This document shows positions 1 to 10,689 of a stretch of 64,000 nucleotides of DNA, one piece after another. Under the pieces are notes generated by a model. It searched no databases. It worked only from the letters and a program-made list of their open reading frames with translations, and was not told where the DNA came from. Positions within the stretch are counted from its first letter, which is position 1; each line of letters opens with the position of its first letter. Both the position numbers and the translations under genes were made by a program. The stretch comes from Gentiana macrophylla. Its lineage: Eukaryota; Streptophyta; Magnoliopsida; Gentianales; Gentianaceae. The DNA is taken from assembly GCA_026214975.1 (NCBI GenBank), contig CM047815.1:58659852-58723851 (forward strand), given 5' to 3'.

Positions 1-20
1 TGCCTCGGAAGGATATCTGG

Positions 21-2604
21 GTGCCCGCAAAAAAGCAGAAGAAGAAGAAGAAGAAAATTGCGAGCCAAACCATGACAGTCGGTGAAGCCGCCGCGGCCGC
101 CACCCAGCCGAAGAACTCTCGATCTAACAATCCTGAAGCTATGCGGGAGTTTGGGACCATGACGACGTATGAGAAGGATGTTGAGAAGAAATGGTCCCGA
201 CTGTGTAAAGGCGGCGATCTCAATAGGACCATAAATCGTATATTTGGAATCGACACCGGTGTGTATCGGTTTTTTTTTCGATTATGAGAAGGAGGCCAAC
301 AAATTTAAGCCCGGGGATCACAAGGATTACGTATGTGCGCGCCGCTCCGAGGACACCCTTATCCTCCACTTCCATCATTTGCATGCGGGTCTGAGACCGC
401 CTTTCGATCCTTTCTTTGTGAAGATCTGCGAGGAGATGCAGGCGCTTCTCATACGATTTTGCCGTCGGGGCTATTATCCAGTTGATGGCTTTCACAGTTA
501 TGTGCCGGATTCTGAAGATTGAGCCGACGTTAACTTTACTGGGGCAATTTTATCTCTTCTGTGGGACGACTGTTCCTGGACAAATCTCCCTGAGGACGAA
601 GACTCCCGCTTACTATTCCCGCTTCCCAATAAGTTTCACAAATGGGGGCAGCGGGTGCTGAAAGTCGAGTCGAAGATAGGTTGGCCTTTTCCCAGGGCAG
701 GAGTCCGCGGAGGCAAATCCACGCTTTTAATCCTTGACCCCGTGAGTGAGCGGCGCTATGTAAGGGGCGGGCGATGACGTTAATTCGGCGGATGGGGCGG
801 CGCCATCTCGGAGAAATGTTGCACAGGTTGAACTTCTTGACCTGGCCGAGCCTTTTGTATGTATGGCGGGCCTAGTAGGTAGGGGGAATGCCGTGCCCTT
901 GGTATGAATGGGTCCTGAGAGTTGCGATCCGGACTAGATTGGGGATTGCCATATCAACAAATGTTTTCCCTCCAGTGTCCAGAATGTGGGGCGATCCTTT
1001 ACTTAGGCCGCTTTGTAACTTTCTTTGTCCACTTGTATTTATTTGTATATGTTCATTTTGTTTTATTGGGTTCTAAACCGCTTTCCTTTTGTAGGTATGG
1101 ATCCAAATGCTCGCAGAGGCTCAAAGAAACAAGCTTAATGCGGAGGCGACCAAGGCGACCAATGCTCGACGGGAGGCTCAAGAAAGCTCAGGAAAGTGCC
1201 CGAAGCGTGGATGCCTCGGTTGTCGCCGAGACATATAACCCGGAAAGCTGCGACCTCTTACGCCTTGTTGCGACTTCTCTCGCCCTTGTTGCGAACCCAG
1301 TCGGTGGTGCCTCAAAAAGACTCATCCCCTCGCTAAAGAGTCGCACGGCGAAAGCGACCTCAACCAGAGAGAAAGCGAAGGATGATCGCCCACCCAAACG
1401 GCCCGCTCACGGACCGGTGCCTCTTGAAGAGGTTGAAGCTCCGGTGGAGAAGAGCGCGCCCACTGAGACACTGCCACAAAAAACCTTGCCTCGAGGTTAC
1501 TCTGGGAAAGAGGCCCTTTGGTTGGATCCGAGCTTTACCCAGGATCTTGACCTATCCAAAGCTCGCCGGGTTGGTGAAGCAATTGCTGATGTGATTCCTC
1601 TTGGGCCGATTCCTTTTGACTATCCTGATCATGTTCAAGTGGAGATTGGTCGGGGCATACTAGCCCGCTTTGCGGCTCAAGATAATACTCCGCCTCAAGA
1701 TGAGATCGCCGAAATCAGAGATTTGAGCGGCCAGTTTGGGATTGCTGCTTCTATGGTAAGACCACCTCTTTCTTCTCTTCTTCCTTTTTTCTTTTTTTTT
1801 TTTTTATTTATTTTTTGTTTTTTGGCCAACTCCCCCTTGCTTTCCCCAGCTCGGCGCTCGTTTGAATAGGGTGCTCGAGGCCGCTGAGAGGCGCGAGGCA
1901 GAGATGATAAAGGTGACGGCGCAGCTAGGGGCGACTGACCAGGCAAGAGTTACTGCCGAAAAGAAAGCTAGGCACGCGGCTGGCGAGGTGGAAAAGATGA
2001 GATCAATCTTGGAGGAGCACTCTAAACTGGATGCTGAAATCAATGAGAAAGTTTCCACTTTGACCAAGGATTTTTGGGGCGCGAGGAGAGATCGCTAAGT
2101 TGAGGGGTAAGCTCATTGAGGCGGATCTGATTGCCAAAGAGGCTCTTGAGAAAATTTCTCTTTGAAGAAAGCTGCGAAGAGAGCTGCAGAGGAAGTCTGT
2201 GAAGAAAAGCGCCGAGGCCGTTGAGGAGGCCAAGTCAGGGTTGTCGCCGCCTACAAGAATTGGGATGACTTTCTTGACCTCATGGAGCATAGCTTTGATC
2301 AGGGTTTTAGTCACTTAGCTCGCTGCATCTGGGCTGACCGAGGCAGAGAGCACATTACTCTGGAAGATATGCTGCGGTGGGTGAATATGCACCAAGGTCA
2401 TCCTGATTTAGTGGTTTTTCACCCGGAGATTCCCTATGCCAATGAGCTTATTACCTCGTCTGGATGAAGCGACTTAGTCGTGGCGAGCTGTTTGGGATCC
2501 TCGCTCCTGTTAATCCTGTGAACTTTGAGGCGTTGAAGAAGCCGCCGTCCTCTGAGCAAGGCGATGAGTTCATCAGCACCCCACCTACCCCTCATGATCT
2601 CTAG
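21..2604 (+). pseudogene. Antisense ORF of the Tat element, gypsy-type-transposon protein with coiled coil
   Basis: The frame runs opposite to gag-pol. The N-terminal part (about 244-522) has a conserved-looking segment with HFHHLHAGLRPPFDPFF, resembling the N-terminus of plant putative gypsy-type transposon proteins. A basic, Pro-rich middle (1,095-1,755) follows an acceptor at 1,093-1,094. A clear 94-bp intron lies at 1,756-1,849 (ATG|GTAAGA to TTTCCCCAG), and its removal joins SM to LGARLNR. After it comes an Ala/Glu/Lys-rich coiled coil (1,850-2,190) and a C-terminal part ending at TAG 2,602-2,604. Several frameshifts occur (about 530-900, 2,080, 2,160, 2,470). The true start is not visible. 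The role of such antisense proteins is unknown. Confidence 0.6.
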
Positions 2605-3109
2605 ATTTTTGGATTTTCCTGCGAGCCCTTTAAAAATTTGACTTGTAACCTTGACTATTTATCTTTGTGATTTGCCTGAATTTTGAGTTGTAATATCTTG
2701 ACAATTTACTCTCTGCATTTTCTATTTATAAGATTTGGTTTTTTCCCGTCCCTGATTTGTGTTGACTATCTGGCGGTCTTTAGCGAGGCTGTGATAGGCA
2801 TTACTTTATCCTCTGTATGCGGTCCTCTTGATTTGTGCGAGGTCTTTTACATAATTTGTTGGAGTGCGCGGTCACGAAACGTCGTTGTCTTGTCCTAACC
2901 ATGGTCATTTATGCGGTGTCAATTGTCAAGATTTCCGCGGCCTATGAGCGGTGTTTTGTCGAAATTTAGCTCTCAGAGCAGCCTTTGACCGTGTCATTAA
3001 CGCAGAGTTATGACCCCTAATAAATAGGTGTCAGGTGTAACTGTGGCCATAAATTTCGATCTCTTTATGGTCTGGCGTTCCTGCTGCCTTGGTTATATCC
3101 TCCTTTTAG
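2605..3109. other. Non-coding spacer between two antisense ORFs
   Basis: T-rich sequence without a supported gene. The first part looks like a 3' untranslated region of the upstream antisense ORF. The last part is the upstream region of the TATA box at 3,110. Confidence 0.4.
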
Positions 3110-3120
3110 TATAAAAAAGG
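3110..3120 (+). promoter_or_regulatory. TATA box for antisense transcription
   Basis: TATAAAAAAGG lies about 120 bp upstream of the ATG at 3,229 on the plus strand, i.e. antisense to the Tat gag-pol. It suggests a dedicated promoter for the second antisense ORF. Support comes only from motif match and spacing. Confidence 0.4.
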
Positions 3121-3228
3121 GGAGTACCTTGGAACTCATTCTGCCTCTTTATACTGAATTTGCTTTCTTTCTTCCGCAATTTGTTCATTATCCTCTTTAT
3201 TGTTTTATCCCCCCTTTACTTTACGCTA

Positions 3229-3884
3229 TGTCTCACCCAGGGGAAAGCAGCCGGGTTCGGATATGGAAAGCTCGTCCTATTCGTGATGTATCCCCTTTCT
3301 TCTTTTTCTCGCCTCGGCGTTTGCTAAAGATCATTTCTAGCGCTATTTTGAGTGGGTTGAGCTGCGAAGGAGAGGGGTTTAAATCGAGCAAGGTCGAGGT
3401 GACGGTTCTCTTACGGCGTGCGTTTTTTACGGGTGGGCGATTTTGTTGCACCACCTTCGTCAATACTTCCCAATCTTTCAATAGTGAGGAGTTCTATTCC
3501 ATCTTGTCCGAAGTTGCTTACGAGGGGATTTGCCGGTGCATTACCCTTCTTGGCGTCGCGGTCATTTTACTCGGAATCCATCAATGGTGCCTGGGTATAC
3601 CCGCTTATCGACCCCTTATCCCATTATGAGCTCGCTTGGAACCTTGCCGATGAGTCAAGTAGACAATCTTGCTTTGCGACGAGCCCTTCGCGAGCTCTTT
3701 CACGATTATGAGCGACCTCGTGTCTTTGGGACTGCGCCTCGATCTTTCTCGTAGCAATCGTGAGTGGAAAAGGTTCATCAACTCGCGCCTCTTGTCCACG
3801 GATAACGAGGTCATTAGTGAAGCCGAAGCTTTGCTTTTGCACGCTATTCGCGATCATCGCGTTGATATTGATTGGGGATCTTGA
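3229..3884 (+). pseudogene. Second antisense ORF of the Tat element, unknown product
   Basis: ATG at 3,229 starts MSHPGESS; the frame is then broken by shifts near 3,420, 3,530 and 3,750. Readable pieces include an Arg-rich segment with LRRALRELFHDYERPRVFG (about 3,670-3,735) and EAEALLLHAIRDHRVDIDWGS ending at TGA near 3,884. I do not recognise the family. Position and orientation suggest it may be the 5' part of the same antisense transcription unit type seen at 21-2,604, but no clear sequence similarity between the two is visible. Confidence 0.35.
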
Positions 3885-4032
3885 TTCATCGGAAGCGGTT
3901 AATTTTGCGGTTTCTATGGACCGACATCGTCGCTTCCCTTTGCTTCATTAATAACGAAGCTATGCGACTTAGCGAGGTGCGAAGCATTCATCTGGATCGT
4001 TATAGGTACACTTATTAGATAGAGTGTAACCC

Positions 4033-4065
<33 letters not shown>

Positions 4066-4479
4066 AGATCGCAAAGCATGGTAGGCCATGATTTGCTGGA
4101 AACAATTGTATTTCTTAATAAGCGAAGATGGCTCTTTTATTTCGATTTCCCTTTCCATATGCCCTGTTCAATGCAGCGGCATACATACGCTTTACATATA
4201 ATATTTTTCAGATTGTCCGCATGCGAGGGTCGGTTGTACTCGCGACCTTGGTTGTCACTTAATACGTAAGTTCCTTTTTGACTATCCGAGCGATCCTCTC
4301 TCGGTCCTTCCCGGTTTTGAGATAGTTTTCCTTCTTGGCCTCGTGGCGGTGGCTTGTCTCTTTCGCAAAACATAATCTCCCACGGCGAAGTGATGCCCGC
4401 GAATACGTTTGTCGTGATGACGCTTCGCGCGCTGTTTATAATTGACTAAGCGGTGTATGCTGGATGCGCCGCTCTCTAC
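3885..4479. other. Non-coding region with poly-T tract
   Basis: Contains a 31-bp T homopolymer (about 4,034-4,064) and no supported coding sequence. The segment lies between the antisense ORF and the integrase C-terminal end, so it is part of the Tat 3' region. Confidence 0.4.
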
Positions 4480-5340
4480 TAGATCAAGCTCGAGTTTACG
4501 TGCGCGGTATTATTGACCTCGTTATAAAAACGACCACAGGGCTTGGTAAGGCCATTTCCATGGCGCCATAGCCTCGAGATCCATAAGTTAAAAGCGGAAT
4601 GAGTTTCCCTCGTTGTGATTTTTCGCGACGTCCTGAGTGCCCATAGAGCCGCGGAAGGTGATCCGGCCGGTGACACCGCTCTCACCAGGCTCTTCTTTAG
4701 TACACTTAGGACTGTTTGTTGGCATTTTCACTTGCCCATTTCCTTGTGGGTAACACACGGATGATTGCCAATGTTTAACATTGTTTTCTTCACAAAATTT
4801 GTCGAATTCGTCTCTCGAATTGAGGTCCGTGATCGGAAACCACAACTCTCGGAACTCGAATCTTGTCCATATTTGATCGAGCAAAAGTATGTTATATCCT
4901 GGTGTTGGTTTTTACCAAGGCCTTAGCCTCGACCCATTTAGTAAAATAATCCCCGCTGCGGCGACCACATACTCGCATCCCGGCGACCGCTTCCTCAAAG
5001 GTCCGATGAGGTCAATTGCCCACATGTCGAAGGGCCAGGCCGCTACCACTATGCTTTGTTCGACCGAGGGTAGCCTGGGATATCTTGGCGAACCTCGGCA
5101 AACATCACATGCCTGGTATATGCTTTGGCGTCTTACGCTAATTTCGCCAATAGTATCCGGCTAGAGTACTTTCGTGCTAGCGTTCGATTGGCGGGGTGGG
5201 CGCGCACATTCCTCGTGTAGTTACGTTAGAATGCCCGTTACCTCCTCAGTCGCACGCATCGCAGAAGAGGTTTTGAGAATGAATGACGGTAAAGCACATC
5301 GTCCATAATCATATATCTTGCGACCACTTTTACCAAGGCC
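4480..5340 (-). pseudogene. Tat integrase remnant
   Basis: Minus-strand translation shows C-x2-C (YQACDVCRG) followed by the integrase core start WPFDMWAIDLIGPL (about 5,000-5,060), which contains the first catalytic Asp. EYVVAAAG follows, then the third conserved block HWQSSVCYPQGNGQ (about 4,730-4,775). The glutamate that should follow NGQ reads as Lys in NGQVK, so a catalytic residue is probably lost. At least three frameshifts interrupt it. In a working element it would insert the cDNA into the genome. Confidence 0.75.
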
Positions 5341-5679
5341 TTAGCCCCGACGGATCACCGGGAAGCTCCCCCAGCTCAATGTAAGATTTCATGATGTCGA
5401 CCCAACAAGTATTCCGGGTTGGAAGTCCATGACCTCGACTTGAGAAATGGCGGGCTCAAAGAGATGCTCGACCATGATGCTAGGATCGCACGACGCATCT
5501 TCATTGGTCAATTTGGATAAATAGTGCGCCTATGATTATCCTCTGGGGATGTTTTTGAATTGGCAATATGAAGGTCGCTGAGTTTTTTGACGAGGTTGAT
5601 ATACCTTTGTAATATTTTCGCAATGAATGCCGAAAGAGCCATTGATTTGATTCACAACCAAGCGTGAGTCGCAAAATAC

Positions 5680-5910
5680 TGTATATTTTCGACTTTCATG
5701 GCTTTGGCGAGCTTTAAACCGGCGATGATGACGGCCTCATACTCTGCTGGTTATTAGAGGCGGTGAAATCGAATCTCGAGCTCGCTCGATTTCCTCGATG
5801 TGCCCGGCTCTAACGGGATTATCCTGCGCGCACCACTTTGTATTGGCGGCCCCATCGACGTAGAGTTGCCAATGGTGACTTGGCCTAAAAGGCTCGTCCT
5901 CTCGTGGCTA
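5680..5910 (-). pseudogene. Second (archaeal-type-like) RNase H domain of Tat
   Basis: Minus-strand HWQLYVDGAANTKW (about 5,830-5,880) is the start of the extra RNase H that Tat elements carry between the retroviral RNase H and integrase. The Asp of YVDGA is present. Downstream sequence is frameshifted. This domain is the best lineage marker here. Confidence 0.7.
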
Positions 5911-5971
5911 CCTTATCTGGTTGCATTTGGGGCAAACTGCTCCGTTGTTTCTTCGTTGACGCTTGTTTCTA

Positions 5972-6428
5972 CTATGAAATCTGGGAGAGCTGGGCTTTTA
6001 TAGCCTTCCGAGGCTCATAACGGATGTCAAATTCAGTAAGTTCGATAGCCCACGGGCGATCGACCGGACAAGTCAGTTTATGAAGAACTGTCTTAGTGAT
6101 GCATTCGATAGGACTACGATGATGTGCGATGAGAAGTAAGCCCTTAATTTGCGGGCGGCTATAACAACACAATAAGCTAACTTTTCAACATTAAAATAAC
6201 GACTTTCTACGGGGCTTAGAGCCTTGGAAACATAAAAAGCGGCTTGCGAGCCCTCCTCTTCTTTTACAAGCATCGTGGCTACGGCCCTATCTCGAAAGTG
6301 CCAAATACAAAAACAAAATATCCCCTAGTTTTGGGGTACAGTTAACTGCTTGGCGGGCTTGACAAGTATTCTTTAAGGTCTTTAAAAGCACGAGAGCATT
6401 CGCCGACCAAGAGAAGGTACCGCCCCTT
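5972..6428 (-). pseudogene. Tat RNase H domain remnant
   Basis: Minus-strand QAAFYVSKALSPVESRYFNVEKLAYCVVIAARKLRAYF (around 6,120-6,250; conserved words FYVSKAL, ESRY and EKLA) is typical of the RNase H following RT in gypsy pol. The words PFELTEFDIRYEPR-like near 5,990-6,030 mark its end. Stops separate it from the RT upstream. Confidence 0.75.
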
Positions 6429-7704
6429 TCAAAATGTTGAAGAAAAGCGGACTTCTTCTGCAGATTTTGAGACAAACCTACCCAAGGCTGTGATTCTGCC
6501 GTTTAGCCGCTGTACTTCCTTGACACTGGTGGGCTCGCTCATGTTGATTAGGGCTTCGATTTTTTCGGGATTTGCCTTGATCCCCCTCTGACTCACCATG
6601 AAGCCGAGAAATTTTCTGCTGGACTCCAAAAATACATTTCGCGAGGTTTAGTTTCATTGAGTGGTCTTTTATATTGGCGAAGGTTTCGCTGAAGGTCCAC
6701 CAGGTGATCCTGGCGACTTGATTTTATGACCATATCATCAATGTAGGCCTCCGTGTTCTCGCTTATTTGTGTGCTAAAAACTCGTTCACCATTTCTCGAT
6801 AGGTCGAACTGCGTTCTTCAGCCGAAAGGCATCATCTCGTAGTAATAGAGTCCACCTGCGCCTAAAAGGTCGTCATCTCTTTGTCTTCATCTGCCATTTT
6901 GACTTGGTGATAACCGGAATATGCATCTAGAAAACTCAGCGTTTCGAATCCGGTGATCCCGTCGACCATTTTGTCAATTCGAGGCAGCGCGTAAGGGTCT
7001 TTGGGGCAAGCTTTGTTCAAGTCTGTGAAGTCGACACACATCCGCCACTTGCCATTATGTTTCTTTACCATTACTACGTTTGCCAACCAGGTGGGATACT
7101 GAAGCTCCTTGATTATGCCTGCTGCCAGAAGTTTTTTGATCTCGCCTGTTATTGCGATCTCTTTTTCCATAGAGAACTGTTGCGCTCTTTGCTGTATCGG
7201 CCTGAAGTTGGGGTCGGCACTTAGATAGTGCAAATCGACCTCTGACTCTACGCCCCTCATATCTGTTACCTCCCACGCGAAGGCGCTCATGTTGGCTTTC
7301 AGAAGCCCGATCAATTCTTCCCTTTCTCTCTCGGTGGTCCGCGATCCTATTTTTATCCTTTGATCGGGATATTTGTCGTTTATTATGACCTCGACCAACT
7401 CGTCCTCAGCAGTGAAGTCGGGCTCGTCTCGAACTTGCAATGTTTCAACCTCCACTGCTCTTTCCGGCATTTCATTCAACGTGGCGACATGATCCCGAAC
7501 CAGGCAAAAACCATCCACTCTGGGTCGCTTGGAGTCGACCCTGTTCTTTGTCATATAATCGAGGAAAGATCCGGGTCGGCTGATGGCGACCCCAATCTCC
7601 TCCCCTATGTGAAATTTGACCCTTTGATGGGGAACGGACGCCACCATTTGAAATTTTTTCATTTGGGATCCCAAGATAATGTTGTAGTAGTATGAGGAGA
7701 TCAA
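6429..7704 (-). pseudogene. Tat reverse transcriptase remnant
   Basis: Conserved RT words read on the minus strand are WLANVVMVKKHNGKWRMCVDF, LNKACPKDPYALPRID and FLDAYSGYHQV (about 6,905-7,100). The catalytic AYIDDMV lies at about 6,727-6,747 and the thumb region at 6,429-6,629 (KFLGFMVSQRGI, NPEKI). A stop near 6,862 and frameshifts between 6,630 and 6,860 break the frame. Length and order fit Ty3/gypsy pol. It would copy element RNA into DNA; this copy cannot. Confidence 0.85.
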
Positions 7705-7739
7705 TGACTAGAAAGGTGATCATCTCGGTTCTGCATGGC

Positions 7740-9741
7740 TCGTAGTCACCCAAAGTGATGCTGAGGTCGACCGTTCCTTTAACCCGCACAGTGTCGTTGG
7801 TAAAACCCTCGAGCACCCCGAGGTAGGGTTTCAACTTAGCCTCTCCAAATCCGATCTGTTTTAAACAGTCGAAATAGATGACGTCGCGACCAGCCCCTGT
7901 GTCGATCATTACTCTGTTGACACCATGCTTGTCATTTATTCCGACTTTGAGAATAAGAGGTACTTCCGTGGGGCCCTCGCTTGTGGCCAATTCGCTTTTA
8001 GTGAACATGATTCCCTTCTCGTTCTCCCCCAATACTACCTGCTTTTCAAAGCCGTGCGTATTAATCTGGTGCATCTGAGATTTCAGTTGATTGTTGCTGG
8101 GGATATCCCCATGGATAACCTGGACCTCCTTCTGATAGCCGCGGGGGTGGCGACCTTGTCCGGTACCAGTGTTCCCGTCTCGCTTATACTTGGTCGCTGG
8201 TCCTTCGCGGATTAACCTTTCTATCTCTCGCCTTAACGTGAAACATTCGTCTGTGATGTGACCGTGGTCCTTGTGATAGTCGCAGTATTTGGATTTATCA
8301 CGACTATCGGGATCACCCCTCATAGGTTTGGGCTTGTCAAAATGTTCACGGATTTCGAACAATATTTGAGATGCTTTAGTGTTGAGCGGGGTAAAATTGT
8401 CCTCGCTGAATTTATAAGGCTTTTTTGTCTCGCGGTCGTGGTTAGCATCTCGCCCTTTTTCCTTCTTACGCTCCTCTGCGCGATCCTCTTTCTGTGAAGG
8501 CTGTTCTGCTTTGGGCTTCGCCCTCCCCGAGGACGGCGCTTCGCTGACTCCCATCATTCGAGCCCTTTCCAACATTTCCCTGAGACCCGCTTTAGGGGGC
8601 GCGAGTTGAACTCGATTTTCATTGGACCTTGGCGATCCCTGTGAGGAAACATGTGACAACTGCATCATCCGGAATGTTTCTTGTCTGATCGTATATTCTG
8701 ATGAAACGTTCATAATATTCTTTTCCGGACTCATGTCCTCCCATGCGAACTTCGTATAGGTCCTCTATAGTTTTCTTTGGTCTACTCGCCGATTCAAACT
8801 CTCGCGAATTTCGGAGAGATCCTCCCGCTTTTTCTTCGAGCCACGGGAAGTCCACGATTCAAGAGGCGGCCCTATCTGCGCATGCTTCCGACTAAGGCGA
8901 TGCACCAGCAGATTTATTTTGGGTCGCTGGGGTGATGCGACCTTGGAAAGCGGTGAGCGGTCGTTTGGGCAAGAATTTCCATTGTAGTAATTATATTTGG
9001 GATAGCTAACCTTTTTCGCGACCGGTAGGCAATGTTTACGTAATTCTCTTGGCGAGCACGTCGATTCACGAGATTGGGGCGGCTCTCGGATGGCCTTGAC
9101 TTTTTCAAATCGGCGAGCTCATTTTTCATTATCTCCATATATTACGCCCAAATAGGGATTTGGCCCGGGTCGCAACAAATGGCGCTGTGTATTAGCCTTC
9201 TTCGGCTGCGCTCGACTCACTCGCGATCTTCCGACTCCTCCCGACGAGCTCTTTTTTCACGGATAATTATGCGGGCGTCGGTGCGCCCTCCTGTCTCGTC
9301 GGGAAGAAATCCTCCATCGGGAAATTTGAGACGACTTGGGGCCGAGGCCTTGTCCTTCTCACCCAACCTTTTGAAAGCCGAACCTTTTTCGTGTGATTTT
9401 TCCTCGATGATCGCGATCTGGGAGAACCGAAGTCCGCACAACGTTTTTCTGGGTCGCTGCGGCTGATGAGCGCACACTTTCTTCTATCTCGATCCCGTGA
9501 ATCGGCTCGCCAACCCTTATTCACCGCCGAGCGATTTCATCTCTCTGGGGATTTGGGGTCGTATCGACATTGGAGCTTGGCCTTTTGCTACCAGACGGAA
9601 TTGGCTAGGTACATAGTTTCCGCGATACCTCGCGTATTCCCTTATTTCCGCAATCTCCGGATCTTCTTGGAGATCGCGGCTCGCTCTGGGGTTGATCTCT
9701 ACAGCTTTGCTGCGATCGAGATGATCCTCCGATTTTCCCAT
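7740..9741 (-). pseudogene. Tat gag-protease remnant
   Basis: The gag core shows TIEDLYEVRMGGHESGKEYYERF (start about 8,770; key words EDLYEVR and YYERF). A spacer rich in Lys/Glu follows, then YCDYHKDHGHITDEC (about 8,240-8,285) and LRREIERLIREG. The protease has VMIDTGAGRDVIYFD (about 7,870-7,915): the DTGA active site with Gly in place of the usual Ser after it. The N-terminal part (8,900-9,741) is split over three frames. It would form the particle shell and process the polyprotein. Confidence 0.75.
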
Positions 9742-10080
9742 CCAATCTTTGCTACGACCTCTCTTGACTTAGCCTTCGATTTATCAAATTTCGGGCATCG
9801 CTAGGGCGAACTCCCTTTGTGATCCTTCCCACCCGCTTGCATAATCTCTTGTGTCTCTACCGCGACATCGGCTTGTATATGTGTTTGTACAACGCCTCGC
9901 AGGAGTTTGGGGTTCGATTGCCCTTTGCTTCCGGTCATAGAGTTATGACTATACTTGTGATTAGGACTCGCCTTGAGTCGGACTTCCCGGCAACTCGATA
10001 TGTGATTTTATATGATGGAGCCGGTCAGGTGAAGCTGCGCCGTTTTGATTTTGTGTGGAGTTATGGTGATGAAGCTTTCG

Positions 10081-10098
10081 TTTCCGGTAACGGAGCCA
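10081..10098 (-). other. Degenerate primer-binding site of the Tat element
   Basis: Minus strand TGGCTCCGTTACCGGAAA resembles TGGCGCCGTTGCCGGGGA, complementary to the 3' end of tRNA-Asp, used by Tat and Athila elements. The same motif occurs undamaged at 39,006 and 43,428. Four mismatches make this tentative. Confidence 0.5.
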
Positions 10099-10660
10099 GC
10101 TGATGATGTATAAATCGTCACAGGTGTCCTTGCGGTGTATAGACGGTGGATATCTGGCTGTATTAAGGTGGTGTGATACTCCGGTGGGTGGCGGTATGGA
10201 GGAATAAAAATGGACAGAGCTTTGGCTTGCAAGTGTAGTGTATATTTCATCCTCTTCTAGTTTACAATGACCACACCTTTTATAGAGGTGGGTAACTTAG
10301 GGGAATAAGTAATCTATTAGACATTTTTACTAATGACTTAGTTTAACTTAGATATTAAGTAAGACAAAATATCTAAGATACAAGTGGGGAAAAGATGCGG
10401 ATCAACCGGCGGCCATCTCTCCGAGGTCGCAAGGAGCAAGCCTTTTCTCGCCTCTCGCCCCTTGGCGCCCCTTCTTGACTTGCTGGATGAGATCCACAGG
10501 ATCTGTTGCACTTGCCTGGGGCGCAAATGCTTTGGTCGCGGCGAGGTGAGACACAGTGGCCGTCCTCTTTGCGATCTATTCTGTCATGCCGGAGGATGGC
10601 CGCGGTGGGTTGTCTCCCACTGTTGAGGTGGTGGAATTATTTATACCCATCATAGTTTTT
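10099..10660 (-). mobile_element. Tat 5' LTR (approximate bounds)
   Basis: The block lies directly outside the PBS and contains a minus-strand TATA box, TATAAAAGG at 10,276-10,284. This leaves about 175 bp of R-U5 before the PBS and several hundred bp of U3 to the right. The matching 3' LTR is outside the window, so the ends cannot be verified. The minisatellite begins immediately beyond it. Confidence 0.5.
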
Positions 10661-10689
10661 TTTTTTTCTGGACACTATGACGGTTTTTC

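Larger units (their letters stand above)
1..10660 (-). mobile_element. Ty3/gypsy retrotransposon, Tat lineage (degraded, 3' end outside window)
   Basis: Reading right to left on the minus strand there is an LTR-like block, a degenerate PBS, gag, protease, reverse transcriptase, RNase H, a second RNase H and integrase. The duplicated RNase H (YVDGAANTK near 5,840-5,875) and a gag with a C-x2-C-H-K-D-H-G-H-x4-C segment are typical of the Tat lineage. The region 21-3,884 carries ORFs in the opposite orientation between integrase and the missing 3' LTR, an arrangement known for some Tat/Retand elements. Every domain is broken by stops or frameshifts, so this is a dead copy. The right edge is approximate because no target duplication could be located. 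Confidence 0.85.

Noticed and set aside
7360..8497. Plus-strand open frames opposite Tat RT and gag
   Set aside because: They mirror the minus-strand coding region and show no recognisable motif of their own.
9466..10103. Plus-strand open frames opposite Tat gag and in the leader
   Set aside because: They have no motif and are explained by the GC-rich complement of gag; unlike 21-3,884 they have no intron or promoter signs.
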